From Boswellia sacra (taxonomy: Eukaryota; Streptophyta; Magnoliopsida; Sapindales; Burseraceae): DNA of 64,000 nucleotides. The stretch spans positions 1-64,000 of the forward strand of contig SNVD02004794.1 in NCBI GenBank assembly GCA_013180625.2. Reading direction: 5' to 3'. Position 1 is the stretch's first letter; each line of letters opens with the position of its first letter. The position numbers were made by a program, and so were the translations under genes. Shown here piece after piece: positions 33,799 to 46,417 of this stretch. The notes beneath the pieces were generated by a model. That model did no database searches and was not told the DNA's origin. It worked only from the letters and a program-made list of their open reading frames with translations.

Positions 33799-35771
33799 TG
33801 TGAATGGGGCTTTCATACTGTCATAACTTTTGTGACCACAACATTGTGTCAAAGCCTCTTTCAAGACTTAAGGCAAACGATCATGGAAATGTTTGGAGAA
33901 TGGAGTTGCCACCTATTTTTTTATTGAAAAATTGGATGATGACAATCCAATCCCTCACTTTTAGACCCAAACTATCCTCATCCCTTCATAGATAAGTTTA
34001 GAAAGTTAGGTACGAGCCATTCACCTCACACGAACCAAAATCTAGCCTCCACTAGAGTATACCAAATAAGAATAGCTTAAGTTGTTATACAGTCCATCTA
34101 TGTGGTTCATTTTATGCACATATTCCTAGTTTGATCTTTGTTAAGCAAATAAGGTGATTTTTAATTAGTAAAAATTTATATTCAAATATAAAAGGAGATG
34201 AGGAGAAAAGAGTTACAATTGACTTCAAACATAGGGGAATGGGATGAGGATTACATTACTTTGCAAAAGTAAATACTTCTAAACACTTCAAATATTCAAT
34301 GATAAAAGCATTCCATCCATTCATAGCATATTCATGCAAACTAAATATTTAATACAAACAATCAATTTAAAACTCGATAAATAGTGAATTTCTCACCATC
34401 ATATGTGAGTCTATTCAATACTTATCAAGCCTCTACATGCACACATTCATACATATTCATTTAATTATCATTCTAAGTAATGGTCTCTCACCATCAGTGT
34501 GAGTCCACCATCACTTTATGGTATCATACAATTATTCAATCATGGTATTTTCATACATGCATTCATAATAAATCAATCAAAATTTTACTTAAAGCCATAA
34601 ACTAAAATCATGACACTTTTACCTAATTTGATAATTCTATCATATTAATTATACCTATTCCTTGCTATTCTAGCATAATTCAATTGGTAATGAAAAATCA
34701 AAATATGGAAATTCTAGCCTAGACATGGCATTTCTAGCCTAATCATGGATATCATGGCAATATTTAGTCTAATTCAAGCAATCATGGCAAAACATGGCTA
34801 TTCTAGCCTAACTCAAGCAATCAAAGCAAATCATGGCAAATTTTGCCTAGTATATGCTATTTCCTAGCATACTTCAAAGCAATTATAAGTTTTCCTAGCA
34901 TGATTCTAATCACATGCTTTTAAGCATAATTCTAAACATATGCTTCTAGGCATGATTCTAAGCATTTGCAACGCAAAGAAAATAAACTCCTAAACATATT
35001 CTAATAAAGGAGGGAAAGATGACTTACCATTACACACATTTCCATCTTACAAAACAAATAACGATTAAAATAATTCAAAATAATCCTAAACGTACTTCTA
35101 AGCATCAAATTAAAACCCAAATATGCCTATTCTAAGCAAAATAAAATCTAGACATGCTTATTCTAAAGCAGGGAAAATAAAAAAAGAAAAGAGAAGGGAG
35201 AAGAGAGAATTGCTCTTGAGATGTACCCCTTCTAGGTTTAGAGTACTAGGACGCCTAAAAAAACTTTAAACTAGAAAAGACTCATTGAATTCTCAAGTGT
35301 GTCATCAAGAGAGAGAAGAGAGGATTTCAGTGTGTCCTAAAAAGTGAGGAGACAGGGTATTTATATAAGAGAGGGTTAAAGTTGAAAAACGAAGCAGAAA
35401 ACAAAAAAAGAATGTGTCCAACTTAATTTTCCAAAATTGAGCGGAGGACAGCCGCCGGTCGCTTGTGGCCCACTAAACCCTTCAGTTTTGAATTTTTTCA
35501 ATGTAATTCCTTCTAACCTTCTGCTGTTTGATCGTGCATAACTCTTCGATTCACGATCCGTAAAATTCTATGGAAATTAGACATCCGCAGCTTCGCAACG
35601 ATATATGACTCATCATCAGATTCCTCCTGTATTAATTTCTGTGATTTTTCAAAGCTTTTAGTCAGTTTCTTCTTCTCTTTCTTCCTTTTGTTTCCAAGGG
35701 CATTTTAGTAATTTTGTTTGCTAATTATTTGTCTTTACTCGTCATTGGGCCTTAAAAATCAAGTGTCTATA
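33799..35771 (-). repeat. 5' LTR of Tat element B (1973 bp)
   Basis: Starts TGTGAATGGGGCTTTCAT beside the PBS and ends CAAGTGTCTATA at about 35771. Same internal boxes as the other family LTRs. The right flank is not Tat-like. Confidence 0.85.
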
Positions 35772-36119
35772 GACATAAAATGATGAATTAGGTTAGTGTT
35801 GTGATAGTTTCTTGTGAACAAAGAACAAGTTGTCACTATACACGTTATTGTTCACGTGACATTGTTCATAGTCACTGTTCATCGAATGTAGTCCAATAAT
35901 TTTAAGACACTCACACATCTTGTTCAAGTAATTTTTAGACATACCTAAGAACCACAGTGGTAAGAAAGTAAATCATAATTTTGAAGCCTATGCTCATAAT
36001 ATCCAACTCCCGGAGGCTATTACGCAGTATTAAAGTGTTTAGATTTGGCACCAAGTTCCTACACCCTTAAGTCTCAAAAAAGGCTTTTGACATATTCATG
36101 TTCGCGAACGCTATAGCCA
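35772..36119. other. Unassigned spacer with a degraded LTR end
   Basis: 35772-36040 shows nothing recognisable apart from a cluster of GTTCA-type short repeats (TTGTTCACGTGACATTGTTC). 36050-36113 resembles the last part of a plus-strand family LTR (CCTTAAGTCTCAAAA.AGGCTTTTGACATA), then breaks directly into RNase H coding of element C. Confidence 0.45.
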
Positions 36120-37715
36120 AGAGATTGTGATTCAAGGTTACAAACAACATATCCAAGTACGAGGCATGCTCATTTGGACTAGAGGCCTTAGTTGCCATGG
36201 GAGTTGGCAAGGTCAAAGTGATAGGAAACTCACAACTAGTGATCCTACAAGCCAGCGAAGAATAGGATGTAAAAAAGGAAAAACTACGACCTTACTTGGA
36301 GAAATGTCAAGTAGTTGATCAGCAAATTCAAGAAGTGTGTATTCAAACATGTAACCAAAGATTAGAATCAAATGGTCAATGCCTTGGCTGGGCAAGCAAC
36401 TATTTAGGAACAACTTGTAGATACATAACATAGACCATTAGTGATAGTACAGACCAGGCATCTATGCTACAAAGAAGAACAGGTGATGGAACTAGGGGTA
36501 ATAGAAAAGCTATTATTTTATGAGAGGGTCTTCCCGAAAGAGGTTGATGAGAAAGGCTAAAGGACAATTCGCTTGCTAGCACAATAGATCTCTTGCAAAT
36601 AAGTAGTGATGTATTGAAGAATGATAGATGGGACGCTATTAAGGTGTGTAGACCAAGAAGGGGTAGAAGAAATCCATAGGGGAGTCTTTGGCACTCACAT
36701 GAACGGTATGGCTCTTACCAAGAAGATCATGCGACAGGGTTTCTTCTGGCTAACCATGGAAATAGACTGCGTCAAGTTCATAAAAGCCTGCCATTAATGC
36801 TAGACTCACAGGGATCTGATCCACAAGCCACCAAAAGAATTTAGTCAATGTCACCATCATGGCTTTTGATGCATGGGGAATAGATATAATCAAATAAATA
36901 AAGCCAACAGTTTTCAATGGTCATTGAGAAACATGATCTTGGCGATATCGACTTCTTCTGTAAGTAAATAGAGGCTAAGTCTTTTAGTAGATTGGGTGCA
37001 AAACAAATGGCCAAATTCATCGAGAAAAATATAATATACATATTCAGAGTACTACATCTCGTAATAATAGATAATGTTGTTCAATACAAAGCAAAGACAA
37101 GGGATTTTTTTTATACAAATATCAAATCAAGCACCATAAGTCTTTGCCATACAGGCCATAGGCAAACAGAGGAGTAGAGGCAACAAACAAGAATATTAAG
37201 AAGATCTTGGCTAAAACCATTCAAATGGGAAAGGACATGGCCAAAAAGTTACCATGGATATTGTGGGGCTCTATAACTACCCATAGAACTTAATTAGGAA
37301 AACACCTTTCTAGTCAAAAACCGTTTTGCCTATAGAAGTCAAAGTATAGTCTGCAAGGATCTTAATGCAAAATCATATACCTAAATAGTAATGGGTAAGA
37401 GACAAGTGTGAACAAATGGCCTTGGTTGATGAGAAAAGGCTAGGAGCGCTACACCATATGCTACTGTATCAAAAAAGGATGGCTCGAGCCTTCAACAAGA
37501 AAATAAAGGAGAAACTGTTCAAAAAAGGGGATTTGGTGCTCAAACAGGCGAGTTCAGTGGCATTCGATCTGGGAGGAAAGTTCAGGCCAAATTGGGAAGG
37601 ACCATTTCTCGTCAAGAAACTCATGATAGGCCGAGCCGTCAAGCTTATAGACATGGATGGAAATGAATTCATGGAGCTGGTCAACATCAATTGGCTTAAA
37701 AGATATTTCATATAA
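36120..37715 (+). pseudogene. Element C pol remnant (second RNase H and integrase), plus strand
   Basis: Plus strand with frameshifts: SKYEAC, LEALVAMGVGKVKVIGNSQLVI (second RNase H), then a degenerate linker, HRGVFGTHMNGMALTKKIMRQGF (integrase zinc-binding part, histidines kept), LGAKQMAKFIEKNI, VIIDNVVQYKAK (catalytic Asp of the VTDNG block), and the C-terminal module MALVDEKRLGAL ... GGKFRPNWEGPFLVKK ... NINWLKRYFI (stop at 37713-37715). Opposite orientation to elements A and B. Protease, RT, gag and 5' LTR are absent. Confidence 0.82.
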
Positions 37716-38889
37716 TATAAGAAAAAGAGTGAGAGAGAAAGAGGAAATAGCTAATTGGAAAACCCAAAAGGGTCAATTAGCAACAAAAGTTGTTCCATTC
37801 TGCATATAATGTTTTATAATATTTTTATCCTGCTTAATTAAATGACAAAAGCTTTTGGAGAAACATCTTGTGGAATTGATTTTCACTTTTTCACCTAACA
37901 GCTATGAAACATCAAACAAAGAAAACAAAATCTGAAAAGACCATCAATGTCCTCCCTGCCTCCTCCTGGCTATGAGGACATCACAATACCTAGTGCACCA
38001 AAGAGAGTGCTAATAGGGTTTAGGGATAAAAGCTTGCAAATCAACCAAACCCTTGTAGTAATCTTAAGTACTAAGGTATGAAAAAGTAAATAAGCCTTGT
38101 GGAATGGTGCGTTGCAACCAAACCTAATGGATAAAAAAATGAGTTGAAAAGCGCCTAGGGCCAAATGAGGGTGGCATTACACAATCTACTTCTTAAGACC
38201 ATATTGACGACACAAGTAGGATGGTGAATAGAAGTAATTATGAGTCAAACCTGCCAACGAAATGCAGGAAGCATATATTTAAATGGTCATATGTTACAAA
38301 TGACACCAAGGACAACCGCAATAGATCAAGACATCTTACAATTTCTAAAGCCACCTATCCCAGTCATCAACTCTCATAAGCTTCCTTGCTTGATGATTGT
38401 TTAGACCGTACCAGGACTGGCCAATCAAAGGTGGGGCCAGAATGGCTAACTTCTCCTACAACCAAATTTGAGAAAGAAAGATGATGATACTTGTTAGTTG
38501 TAGAAACTAATGGTAACAAGCGATAATTTGAAGAAATTGATAAAGTCTTTACCTCTAGCAGAAGGAGACTATTAGAGAGTCATGAGGTGGCACCCAACCT
38601 CACACGATCCATGTCGTGGAGAGTCTCAGCCTAAATCAGTGGAACCAAAGTATGTCTAAGCCTTACCTAAGAGATAAGGTTCACCAAGAGAGGATCAGCG
38701 TAGCCATCCTAGGAGATGAACAAAAATTGCAAAATAAGGCAAAAGTGAAGAATCCAAAGCCAAGGAATAGAGGCTCTATCAACCACCTCAAGCAATGGGA
38801 TAAACGATGACAAAACTAGTTGGTTATTCATAGTATATTCCCTCATTCTAGAGAGAGGAATGTGAAAGAGGTCTACTACATCTACAGAT
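37716..38889 (+). other. Element C 3' region, no recognisable gene
   Basis: Sequence between integrase and the antisense ORF. It starts with a purine-rich run (AAGAAAAAGAGTGAGAGAGA) after the integrase stop. No repeats like those of elements A or E, and no ORF that I can support. Confidence 0.5.
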
Positions 38890-39365
38890 GCAATAGTAGT
38901 GGAGGCAGCATTATCTTCTCAGTGCTAATGGTGTGGGCCCTAAGATGGCACTAAACTCCTCATATGATGGACACAAATCTTAGCTATTGAAACGAATAAC
39001 ATGGTCCAAAACATCCCAAAAGTTTAATTTAGATTTGATAAAAGCAGCATCGAGTTTTACCTACTTGAGGTGCCTAAACCCACTTGGCTCTAACAGTCTC
39101 CACTCTTTCAAAGATTTCAAGATGGGATGAAGAAGTTTCAAATTAGCCTTGATCATCGTGAAAAGAAAGGGTGGATTAAAGAGAAGAAAGTTGATCAATA
39201 AAGAGAAGTTATGGAGACAAAATGCCACAAAGAAAGTGTAGAAAGATGTTGAAAAATCAAAAAATGAGAGAAGAGTGCAAGAATGGGCAAGAAATGTCCA
39301 AAAAAGGCTTTCATAGGAGCTAAGAAAGGAGGAATGCGCACAGGGAAGACTACACAAGTGCCCAT
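38890..39365 (-). pseudogene. Antisense ORF of element C (DUF7745/PMD-like)
   Basis: Reverse strand, antisense to element C pol. Read with two stops bridged only for comparison, it gives LLHPILKSLKEW, SGFRHLK, VKLDAAFIK, LNFWDVLDHVIRFNS, DLCPSYEEFSAILGP. It aligns with the plus-strand ORF of element A at 20161-20580 over about 70 residues, at the same place relative to pol. The LTR at 39366 cuts off its start. Confidence 0.65.
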
Positions 39366-40789
39366 TATGAACAAGGCTTTCATCCTGCCAAAGCATTTAT
39401 GACCACGACACTATGTCAAAACCTCTTTTGAGACTTTGGGAACAAAGAGAAGCCATGGGTATGTCTGAAAAATGCAATCGCCACCTAATTTTCTTTTTGG
39501 AAAAATAGATGATGGTAATCTGATCCCTTGCTTTGAGACCTAAACTACACTTATCTCTGCAGAGATAGGTTCAGGAAGTTAGGTACAAGCCTTTAGCCCA
39601 CCCGGATTTAAATTTGGCCTCTACCAGGGTATACCAAATCAGAATAGCTTTACTTTGTCATATAGTCCACTCATGTTGTTCATTTTATGCATATATTGTT
39701 TGTTTTATCTTCTTAAAGGCATGTAAGATGATTTTCAATCAATACAGTTGTACAATCATACAAAGAAAGAGATGAGGAGAATAAAATTACAATTCCTTTC
39801 AAACATGAGGGAGTGGGAGGAGGAGCACATCAATTTATTCTTCAATGGATAAAGAAATTCTACTTATAAACACTTTAGAAAATTCATTCATTCATAACAC
39901 TCATAGCATACTTATGCATATCAAGCATTCAAAAATTCATCCTAATTGATGGTCCCTCACCACCAAATGTGAGTCCACCGCCATTTCGTGGCATCATATA
40001 ATCATAATTAATCATTCATATCTTTAATCATGGCAATTCTTCATAACAAAATCAATCAATCAATTAAAATCTAATACAAAGCCATAATCTAAAACCATGG
40101 CAATTCTACCTAGTTTGATAATTCTATCATGGTAATTCTACCGAATTTGATAATTCTATAATGGCATTCCAGCCTAGCTATTCTAGCATAATTTAATTAA
40201 TAATGGCAATTCCAAATATGGCAATTCTAAACATGGCAATTCTAGCCTGGACATGGCATTTCAAACCTAATTACATTAATCAAGATGGCTATTCTAGCCC
40301 AATTCAATCAATCAAAGGGAACATGGCAATTCTTGCCTAATTCTATGCTATTTCCTAGCATTATTCAAATCATTCATAAGTTTGATTCCTAATCATGATC
40401 TAATCATGTGCTGTTAAGCATAATTTTAAGCATTCACAAAGAAAATTAACTCCTAGGTATGCTTCTAAACAAATAAGAGATCGATGACTTATCTTGACAA
40501 GTATTTCGACCTTGCAAGACAAATAAAGGGTTAAACAATTCACAAAAGCCCTAAACATGCTTCTAAGCGTCAAAATAAATCCTAGTCATACTCATTCTAA
40601 GCAAAATAAAATCTAAACATGCTTATTAAAGCAAGAAAAATAATCAAAAGAAGAGGAGAAAGAAGAGAGAATTGCTCTCAAGACATACACTTTTTAGGTT
40701 TAAGCAATAGAACATCTAAAAAAATATTAAACTAGAAAAGACTTCTTGAATTCTCAGATGGGTCTTAGAGAAAGAGAGAACAGATGCCT

Positions 40790-41055
40790 TGTGACGATCT
40801 GGGCCAGGGCCCTTCACCCCACTCTGTCTTGGTCCCACTGCCAGTCGAAACCCAATCGCATAGTCCAATGTATTGTCCACTTTGGCCTGGCCCACTGGCT
40901 AACAGGCCTCACAGCTTTGTTCCCAAAGGATGCATCCCCCACTCGAACCCGGGACTTCCTCAAAGGCTCCCAAAATCCATCATGTACTAATGGGACCAAG
41001 ATGGGGTAGGGTGAAGGGCCCTGGCCTAGATCATCATAATAAAAGGCGTCGTCAC
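40790..41055. mobile_element. Foldback-like insertion with about 48-bp terminal inverted repeats
   Basis: The left arm TGTGACGATCTGGGCCAGGG...CTTGGTCCCA (40790-40837) is complementary to the right arm TGGGACCAAG...CTAGATCATCATAA (about 40990-41040). The core (TTGGCCTGGCCCACTGGCTAAC) matches the direct repeats at 41073 and 42945. It is GC-richer than its surroundings. Could be a TRIM or MITE derivative; I cannot classify it. Confidence 0.6.
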
Positions 41056-41072
41056 AATAAAACACACGTTTT

Positions 41073-41258
41073 ATTATGACGATCTGAGTCGAGGCCCTAC
41101 AACCTCTTCCTGGGTTCCACTAAGGTCTAAACCTAATCACACAGTAAATCGTATTATCCACTTTGGCCCGGCCCAATGGCTAACAGGCCTCACAACTTTG
41201 TTCCTGAAAGACGCGTCCCCCACTTGAACCTGAGTCCTCCACCACAAAGGCTCTCATG
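41073..41258 (+). repeat. Direct repeat, left copy, flanking the chromovirus fragment
   Basis: TTTTATTATGACGATCTGAG ... CCACAAAGGCTCTCATGG. About 185 bp, roughly 85-90 percent identical by eye to 42945-43140. A piece of an LTR or of a separate repeat that abuts integrase coding at 41258. Confidence 0.7.
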
Positions 41259-42320
41259 GTTCACCAAGGATTTTGTTATTGGATTACCACATTCTGTAAA
41301 AGGGAAGGATGCAATACGGGTAATTATAGATAGGTTAACAAAAGTATCACACTTTCTTCCTATACGTACAATCGATTCAGTAGATGTTTTGAGTCGGCTG
41401 TACATTAATGAAATTATGAGATTGCATGGAGTTCTAGTTTCAGTGGTGTTAGACAGAGATCCCAGGTTTATAGCTCAATTTTGGGAAAGCCTTCAAAGAG
41501 TTATGGGTACTCAATTGTTATTTAGGAGAGCTTTCCATCCTCAAATTGATGGTCAATCAGAGCGTACTATTCAAATTTTGGAAGATATGTTGAGGGCTTG
41601 TGTGATGGATTTTCAAGGTAATTGGGAGGATCATCTACCACTGGTGGAATTTGCATATAACAATAGCTATCAGTCAAGTATTGGAATAACACCTTTTGAG
41701 GCACTCTAGGGTAGACCGTGTAGGTCCCCTTTATGTTGGGTAGAAGTGGGAGAAGCTACCTTATTAGGACCATAGCTTGTACTAGAGACAACTGAAAAGG
41801 TGAAATTGATACATCAATGTTTACTTACAGCTCATTGTCGACAGAAAAGCTATGCAGATAAAAGGAGACGATCGTTAGAATTTAAAGTGGGTGACCATGT
41901 GTTTTTAAAGGTGTCTCCGCATAAAGGCTTGATGCGTTTTGGACAGAAAGGTAAACTTGCTCCATGCTACATTGGGCCATTTGAGATTTTAAGACGGGTT
42001 GGCAAAGTAGCTTATAAACTAGCATTGCCACTACAATTATCAAGAATTCATAACACATTTCATGTATCGATGCTAAGGAAGTATAAGCCTCACCCAACAA
42101 ATGTACTAGTTTGGAGTGAGTTGGATATTCAACAAGATGTTTCGTATGAGGAGGTTCTTATTCAAATCTTGGACACGAGAGTGCAAGTCCTACGTGGCAA
42201 GACCATCCCATTACTCAAGGTCTTGTGGAAGCATCATGGCATTGAAGAGGCCATATAGGAGTTAGAGTCAGAGATTCAAATAAGGTATCCTGAGCTTTTG
42301 AATGCAAGAGGTAATTTCTA
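41258..42320 (+). pseudogene. Chromovirus (Tekay/Del-type) integrase with C-terminal chromodomain, truncated
   Basis: Plus strand. 41258-41709: DFVIGLPHSVKGKDAI (first catalytic Asp), VVLDRDPRFIAQFWESLQ (second), HPQIDGQSERTIQILEDMLRAC (catalytic Glu in QSER), stop at 41707. The second part 41800-42258 has KVGDHVFLKVSPHKGLMRFG, KLAPCYIGPFEIL (GPY/F module) and VSMLRKY. The tail VLRGKTIPLLKVLWKHH, then after a stop ELESEIQIRYPEL, is the chromodomain-type C-terminus of the Tekay/Del clade, which directs insertion to heterochromatin. RT and everything before the integrase core are missing. Two stops break an otherwise well preserved frame. Confidence 0.9.
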
Positions 42321-42344
42321 ACTCATATTTTCAAATTTCAATGA

Positions 42345-43140
42345 TGAAATTTTTTTAGGAGGGTAGGTTTTAGAGTTTCAAAAGAAAACTAATATGTATG
42401 CACTTATATATTACAAAATTTAGAAAACATGTTTAAAGGATTAAGTGGGTTGGAAAGTTAGTGGACTTAGGCCCATTAATTAAGGCCTTGTATATATATA
42501 AGAGAGGATTTTTCTGGAATTGAATATAGAGAAGAGGAGAGTCTTACGGTTACAGAGAGAGGAAAAAGAGAAGAAGGAGAAGACGAAAAAGAGAAGGAAG
42601 AAAAAGAGACGAAAAGAGGAAAAAAAATCAAAGAGGTGTATAAGCTTAGAAATCAAGTAGGGATTTTCTAACACTATACTTACATCGTGTCATGTATTTT
42701 GTTGTTTTAACTGATATTGGTTTGTTATGCATGTGACCTATTGTAAATTGATTGTTTTATTGCTTGGATGATGAATTATGGGCGAAACTACTTAGTGTAA
42801 ATTGACGGTTTTATTGTTTAGATGATGGTTTATGTGTGAAAATTTAGTGCTTATGAAGTTGTTCTTGAGGGGGAGTTGTAGTTCCTGTGACTGTTCTGTG
42901 TTGTTCGATCTGCTGCATTTTTCTGGATTGAGAATTGTATGATTTTATTATGACAATCTGAGTTGAGGCCCTACAACCTCATCCCGAGTTCCACTCCGAT
43001 CTGAACCCAACCACACAATAAACCGTATTGTCCATTTTGGCCTGGCCCACTGGCCAAAGGGCCTCACGGTTTTGTTCCTAAAGGACACGTCCCCCACTCG
43101 AACCCGAGACCTCCACCACAAAGGCTCTCGCAGTTCATCA
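42345..43140 (+). repeat. Probable chromovirus polypurine tract and 3' LTR
   Basis: A purine-rich TTTTTAGGAGGGTAGG at about 42350-42367 follows the integrase stop as expected. The LTR would then run from about 42368, with a TATATATATAAG promoter-like element at 42491, to about 43140. Its last 195 bp (42945-43140) are the right copy of the direct repeat at 41073. LTR ends are uncertain because I see no clean TG...CA pair. Confidence 0.5.
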
Positions 43141-43701
43141 TGAGCACCATTTGAAAGTTAGAAGGAGGGGGGTTCATCTAGTTGAAGATAGAAGTTGAAA
43201 AAGGAAGTAAAAATTTAAAAAAAAATGGAAGGAGTTTAATGAAATTTTCCAAAAATAAAAGAAGGACAGCCAGATAGTTACAGAGGACCATTGGCCGATG
43301 GTAGGATAGTTAACTGGCTATGGCGTGATCATTGGCCGGTTATAGGACAGTTTGCCAGTGGTGGCCTACTAAATCCACTTATTTTTTTCATTTTTTAATT
43401 TAGTCCCCTCCGACCATCATATGTTTGATCATATGTAACTCTTCTAGTTCAACTCTGATTTGTCATCTATAAAATTAAATGAAAACTAGACATCCATAGC
43501 TCTACAATGATATATGAGTCATTATCAGATTCCTTTTGATTTAATTTTTGTGAATTTTCAAAGTCATGTGTCAATTTTTAAAGCTTTTGGTTAGTTTCTC
43601 CTTAACTCTCCTCTCTTTGCATCCAAGGCCACTTTGGTCACTTCTATTGCTCATCAAAACATTTATTTTCATCATTAAGCCTAAAAAATCTAGTGTATAC
43701 A

Positions 43702-44352
43702 GCTTGCACCTTACATTGGAGGAGTTTGTGAGACACAAAGATCGACAAAATACTCTTACTTTGTCTTCCCTCCTCATGTTTTGACATCTTCGCCTCCATC
43801 TACATTATGCCAGATTTCTCAACGTCTATTCTGTCTTCAATTATAGGAAGAAGAGGTGTGCCCACTTAACGGCTAGTTAGAATCCTTCTAATCCATGGAA
43901 TGCATCCTTATGATATGTGATGTGCACTCTTCGAATGTGACAAGTGTATCCTTCTAATGCATGGAATGCATCCTTATGATACATGATGTGCACTCTTCTA
44001 GTGTGGACAGGTGCATCCTTCCAATGTATAGAATGTATCCTTATGATGCATGATGTGCACTGTTTTAGTGCGGACGAATGCATCCTTCTAATGAAGCATC
44101 GTTACGATGGATGATGTGCACTCTTCTACTATGAACAGGTGCATCCTTATGATGCCAAGATGAGACACTCTTAAGTGCACTTATTTCTTGGGGTTTGAAA
44201 ACACTCTTAAGTGCGCCTATCCTGAGGGTTTCAAATACTCTAAAGTTACCTACTTTTTAGGTTTTTAACACTCTTCAGTGAGATGTGCACTCTTCTAGTG
44301 CACACAATAACATTATTCTAATGCATGAAATGCATTCTTAAGTGTTAATAGG
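43702..44352 (-). repeat. Element E 3' region, first part
   Basis: Begins with purine-rich (reverse strand) sequence next to the LTR, then CACTCTTCTAGTG and TCCTTATGATGC short palindromic repeats. Collinear with 12615-13260. Interrupted by the solo LTR at 44353. Confidence 0.7.
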
Positions 44353-46417
44353 TGTAGATATTGTATTTTTAAGGCTTGATGATGAAGCAAAGAAGAATAT
44401 TGAGCAATGAAAATGATTGAAGTGGCCTTAGAAGCAAAAAGAAGGGAGTCGAGAAGAAACCGACCAAAAGCTTCAAGAATCGACACATGACTTTGAAAAA
44501 TCATAGAAATTAATTCAAAAAGAATCTGATGATGAGTCATATCCAGTTATGAAGCTATGGATATATAGTTTTCACAAATTTTACATATTGCAAATCAGAG
44601 TTGAACTCAAAGAGTTACATGCAATTGAACAGCCAAAGGTCAAAAGGGATTACACTAAAAAAATGCAAAGTTAAGGGGTTTGACGGATATCATCGGCCAA
44701 CGGTTGTAGGACAATCAGACCGCTATCCACTGGTTTATGGTCCTCCAATAGCTAACTAGCAATCCCACCATCGGCCTATGGTCCTCCCATAGCCGGCTTG
44801 CACTCCTCCCCGTATTTTTGGAAATTTTCAATTGAAACCTTCCATATTTGATATTTGCTTCCTTTTCCAACTTCGACCCTTCACTATATAAACACCCCCT
44901 ATCCTCACATTCATTGCCATCCAAAAATCTTCTCTTCTTCTTCTTAAAGAAACACTTTAGAATTCAAGGCATATTTTCTAATCTAATATTTTTTGAGGCG
45001 TTTTATTGCTCTAAACCCGAAAAGGATATGTCTTGAGAGTAGTTCTCTCTTCTTCCTCCTCTTTTGTTTTTTATTTTTATTGTTTTAGAATAGACATTTA
45101 GGTTTGTCTACGCTTAGAATTAGCATGTTTAGGATTTATTTGATGCTTAGGAGCATGATTATGGTTTTATGAATTGTTTAACCTTTTCTTTGTTTTACAA
45201 GATGGAAATGCTTGTCAAGGTAAGTCATCTATCACTCCTTTATTAAAATCATGTTTAGAAGTTTATTTTCTCTGTAAATGCTTATAAATATGCTTAAGAG
45301 CACATGTCATAGAATCATGCCTAGAAAGACTTATAATTACTTTGACGTATGCTAGGAAATAGCATAGAATAGGCAAGAATTGCCATAATTTACTTTGATT
45401 GCTTGAGTTAGACTAGAATAGCCATAATTTGCTATGTTTTATTGAATTGGGCTAGAATATGCCATTATTGCAATGATAACCATGATTAGGCTAGAAATGC
45501 CATGTATAGGCTATAATTGTCAAATTTGGAATTTCTATTATCAATTGAATTATGCTAAAATAGTAATGAATCGGTAGAATTACCACGATAAGAATTATCA
45601 AATCTAGGTAGAAGTGCCATGATTTTAGTTTATGGCTTATTTATATTTTGATTGATTTGTTTTGAATAATTACCATGATTAATAATATGCCTGAATGATG
45701 CCATGAAGTGATGGTAGACTCATATTGATGGTGAAGGACCATTACTTAGAATAATTGAATGTATGCATGAATATACATCTAAAGGCTTAAAAAGCATTGA
45801 AGACCCTTACATACAATGGTGAGGAATTCACTATTTATTGACTTGAATTGAATATTGATATTTGGCATTTTAATTACATGAGTATGTTATGAATGAATGG
45901 ATACTTTGAAGTGCTAGAAGTAGTTTATCTTTATTTACTGAAGAATAAATTATTGTAATCCTCCTCCCATTCCCCCATGCCTGCAAGGAAATTATAACTC
46001 TATTCTCCTTTTCTCTTTCTTTGTATGAATATACAACTACTTTGGTTGAATACTCCTCACATGAATAAGAAAGACAAAATTGGAAAATGTGTGCATAAAA
46101 TGAACAATTTAAGTCGACTATATAACAACTTCAAACTATTTTTATTTGGTCTTTCCTAGTAAAGGCCGAATTAATATTCGGGAGGGCCGAAGGCTCGTAT
46201 TGAACTTCCCAAACTCATCTCTGAAGGGATGAGGATAGTTTGGGTCCTGAAGCAAGGGATTAGATTGCCATCATCCATTTTCCCAATAGAAAATTAGGTG
46301 GTGACTCCATTCTCTAGACATGCCTATGGCTTCTTTGTGTTCCCTTAAGTCTCAAAAGAGGCTTTGATATAGTGTTGTGGTTGCAAGCATTTTTGCAAGA
46401 TGAAAGCCTTATTCACA
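44353..46417 (+). repeat. Solo Tat-type LTR, plus orientation (2065 bp)
   Basis: Starts TGTAGATATTGTATTTTTAA and ends CCTTATTCACA. Flanked by ATAGG (44348-44352) and ACAGG (46418-46422). Removal restores the host phrase (C)AGGTGCATCCTTATGAT. Solo LTR, as no PBS or coding sequence follows. It lies head-to-head with the minus LTR that ends at 43701. Confidence 0.85.
44885..44892 (+). promoter_or_regulatory. LTR TATA box
   Basis: TATATAAA followed by CACCCCC; same position as in the LTRs at 17152 and 61031. Confidence 0.6.

Larger units (their letters stand above)
39366..43701 (-). repeat. Tat-type LTR, minus, split by insertion (3' LTR of element E)
   Basis: Starts TATGAACAAGGCTTTCAT at 39366, runs to about 40789, and resumes at about 43150-43165 (GGAGGGGGGTTCATCTAG), to end CTAGTGTATACA at 43701. 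The uninterrupted equivalent is 59340-59420. Followed on the right by element E 3' region, so it is a 3' LTR. The interruption at 40790-43150 is a chromovirus complex. Confidence 0.82.

Noticed and set aside
36120..37715. Element C as the missing second half of element B
   Set aside because: C is in the opposite orientation, and its coding overlaps the RNase H region rather than continuing from the break at 28081. An inversion cannot be excluded but is not supported.
40790..41260. SINE, because of GGGTTCGAGTGGG and TTAGCCAGTGG on the reverse strand, like tRNA B and A boxes
   Set aside because: The boxes are in the wrong order (B before A) and there is no A-rich tail or target duplication.
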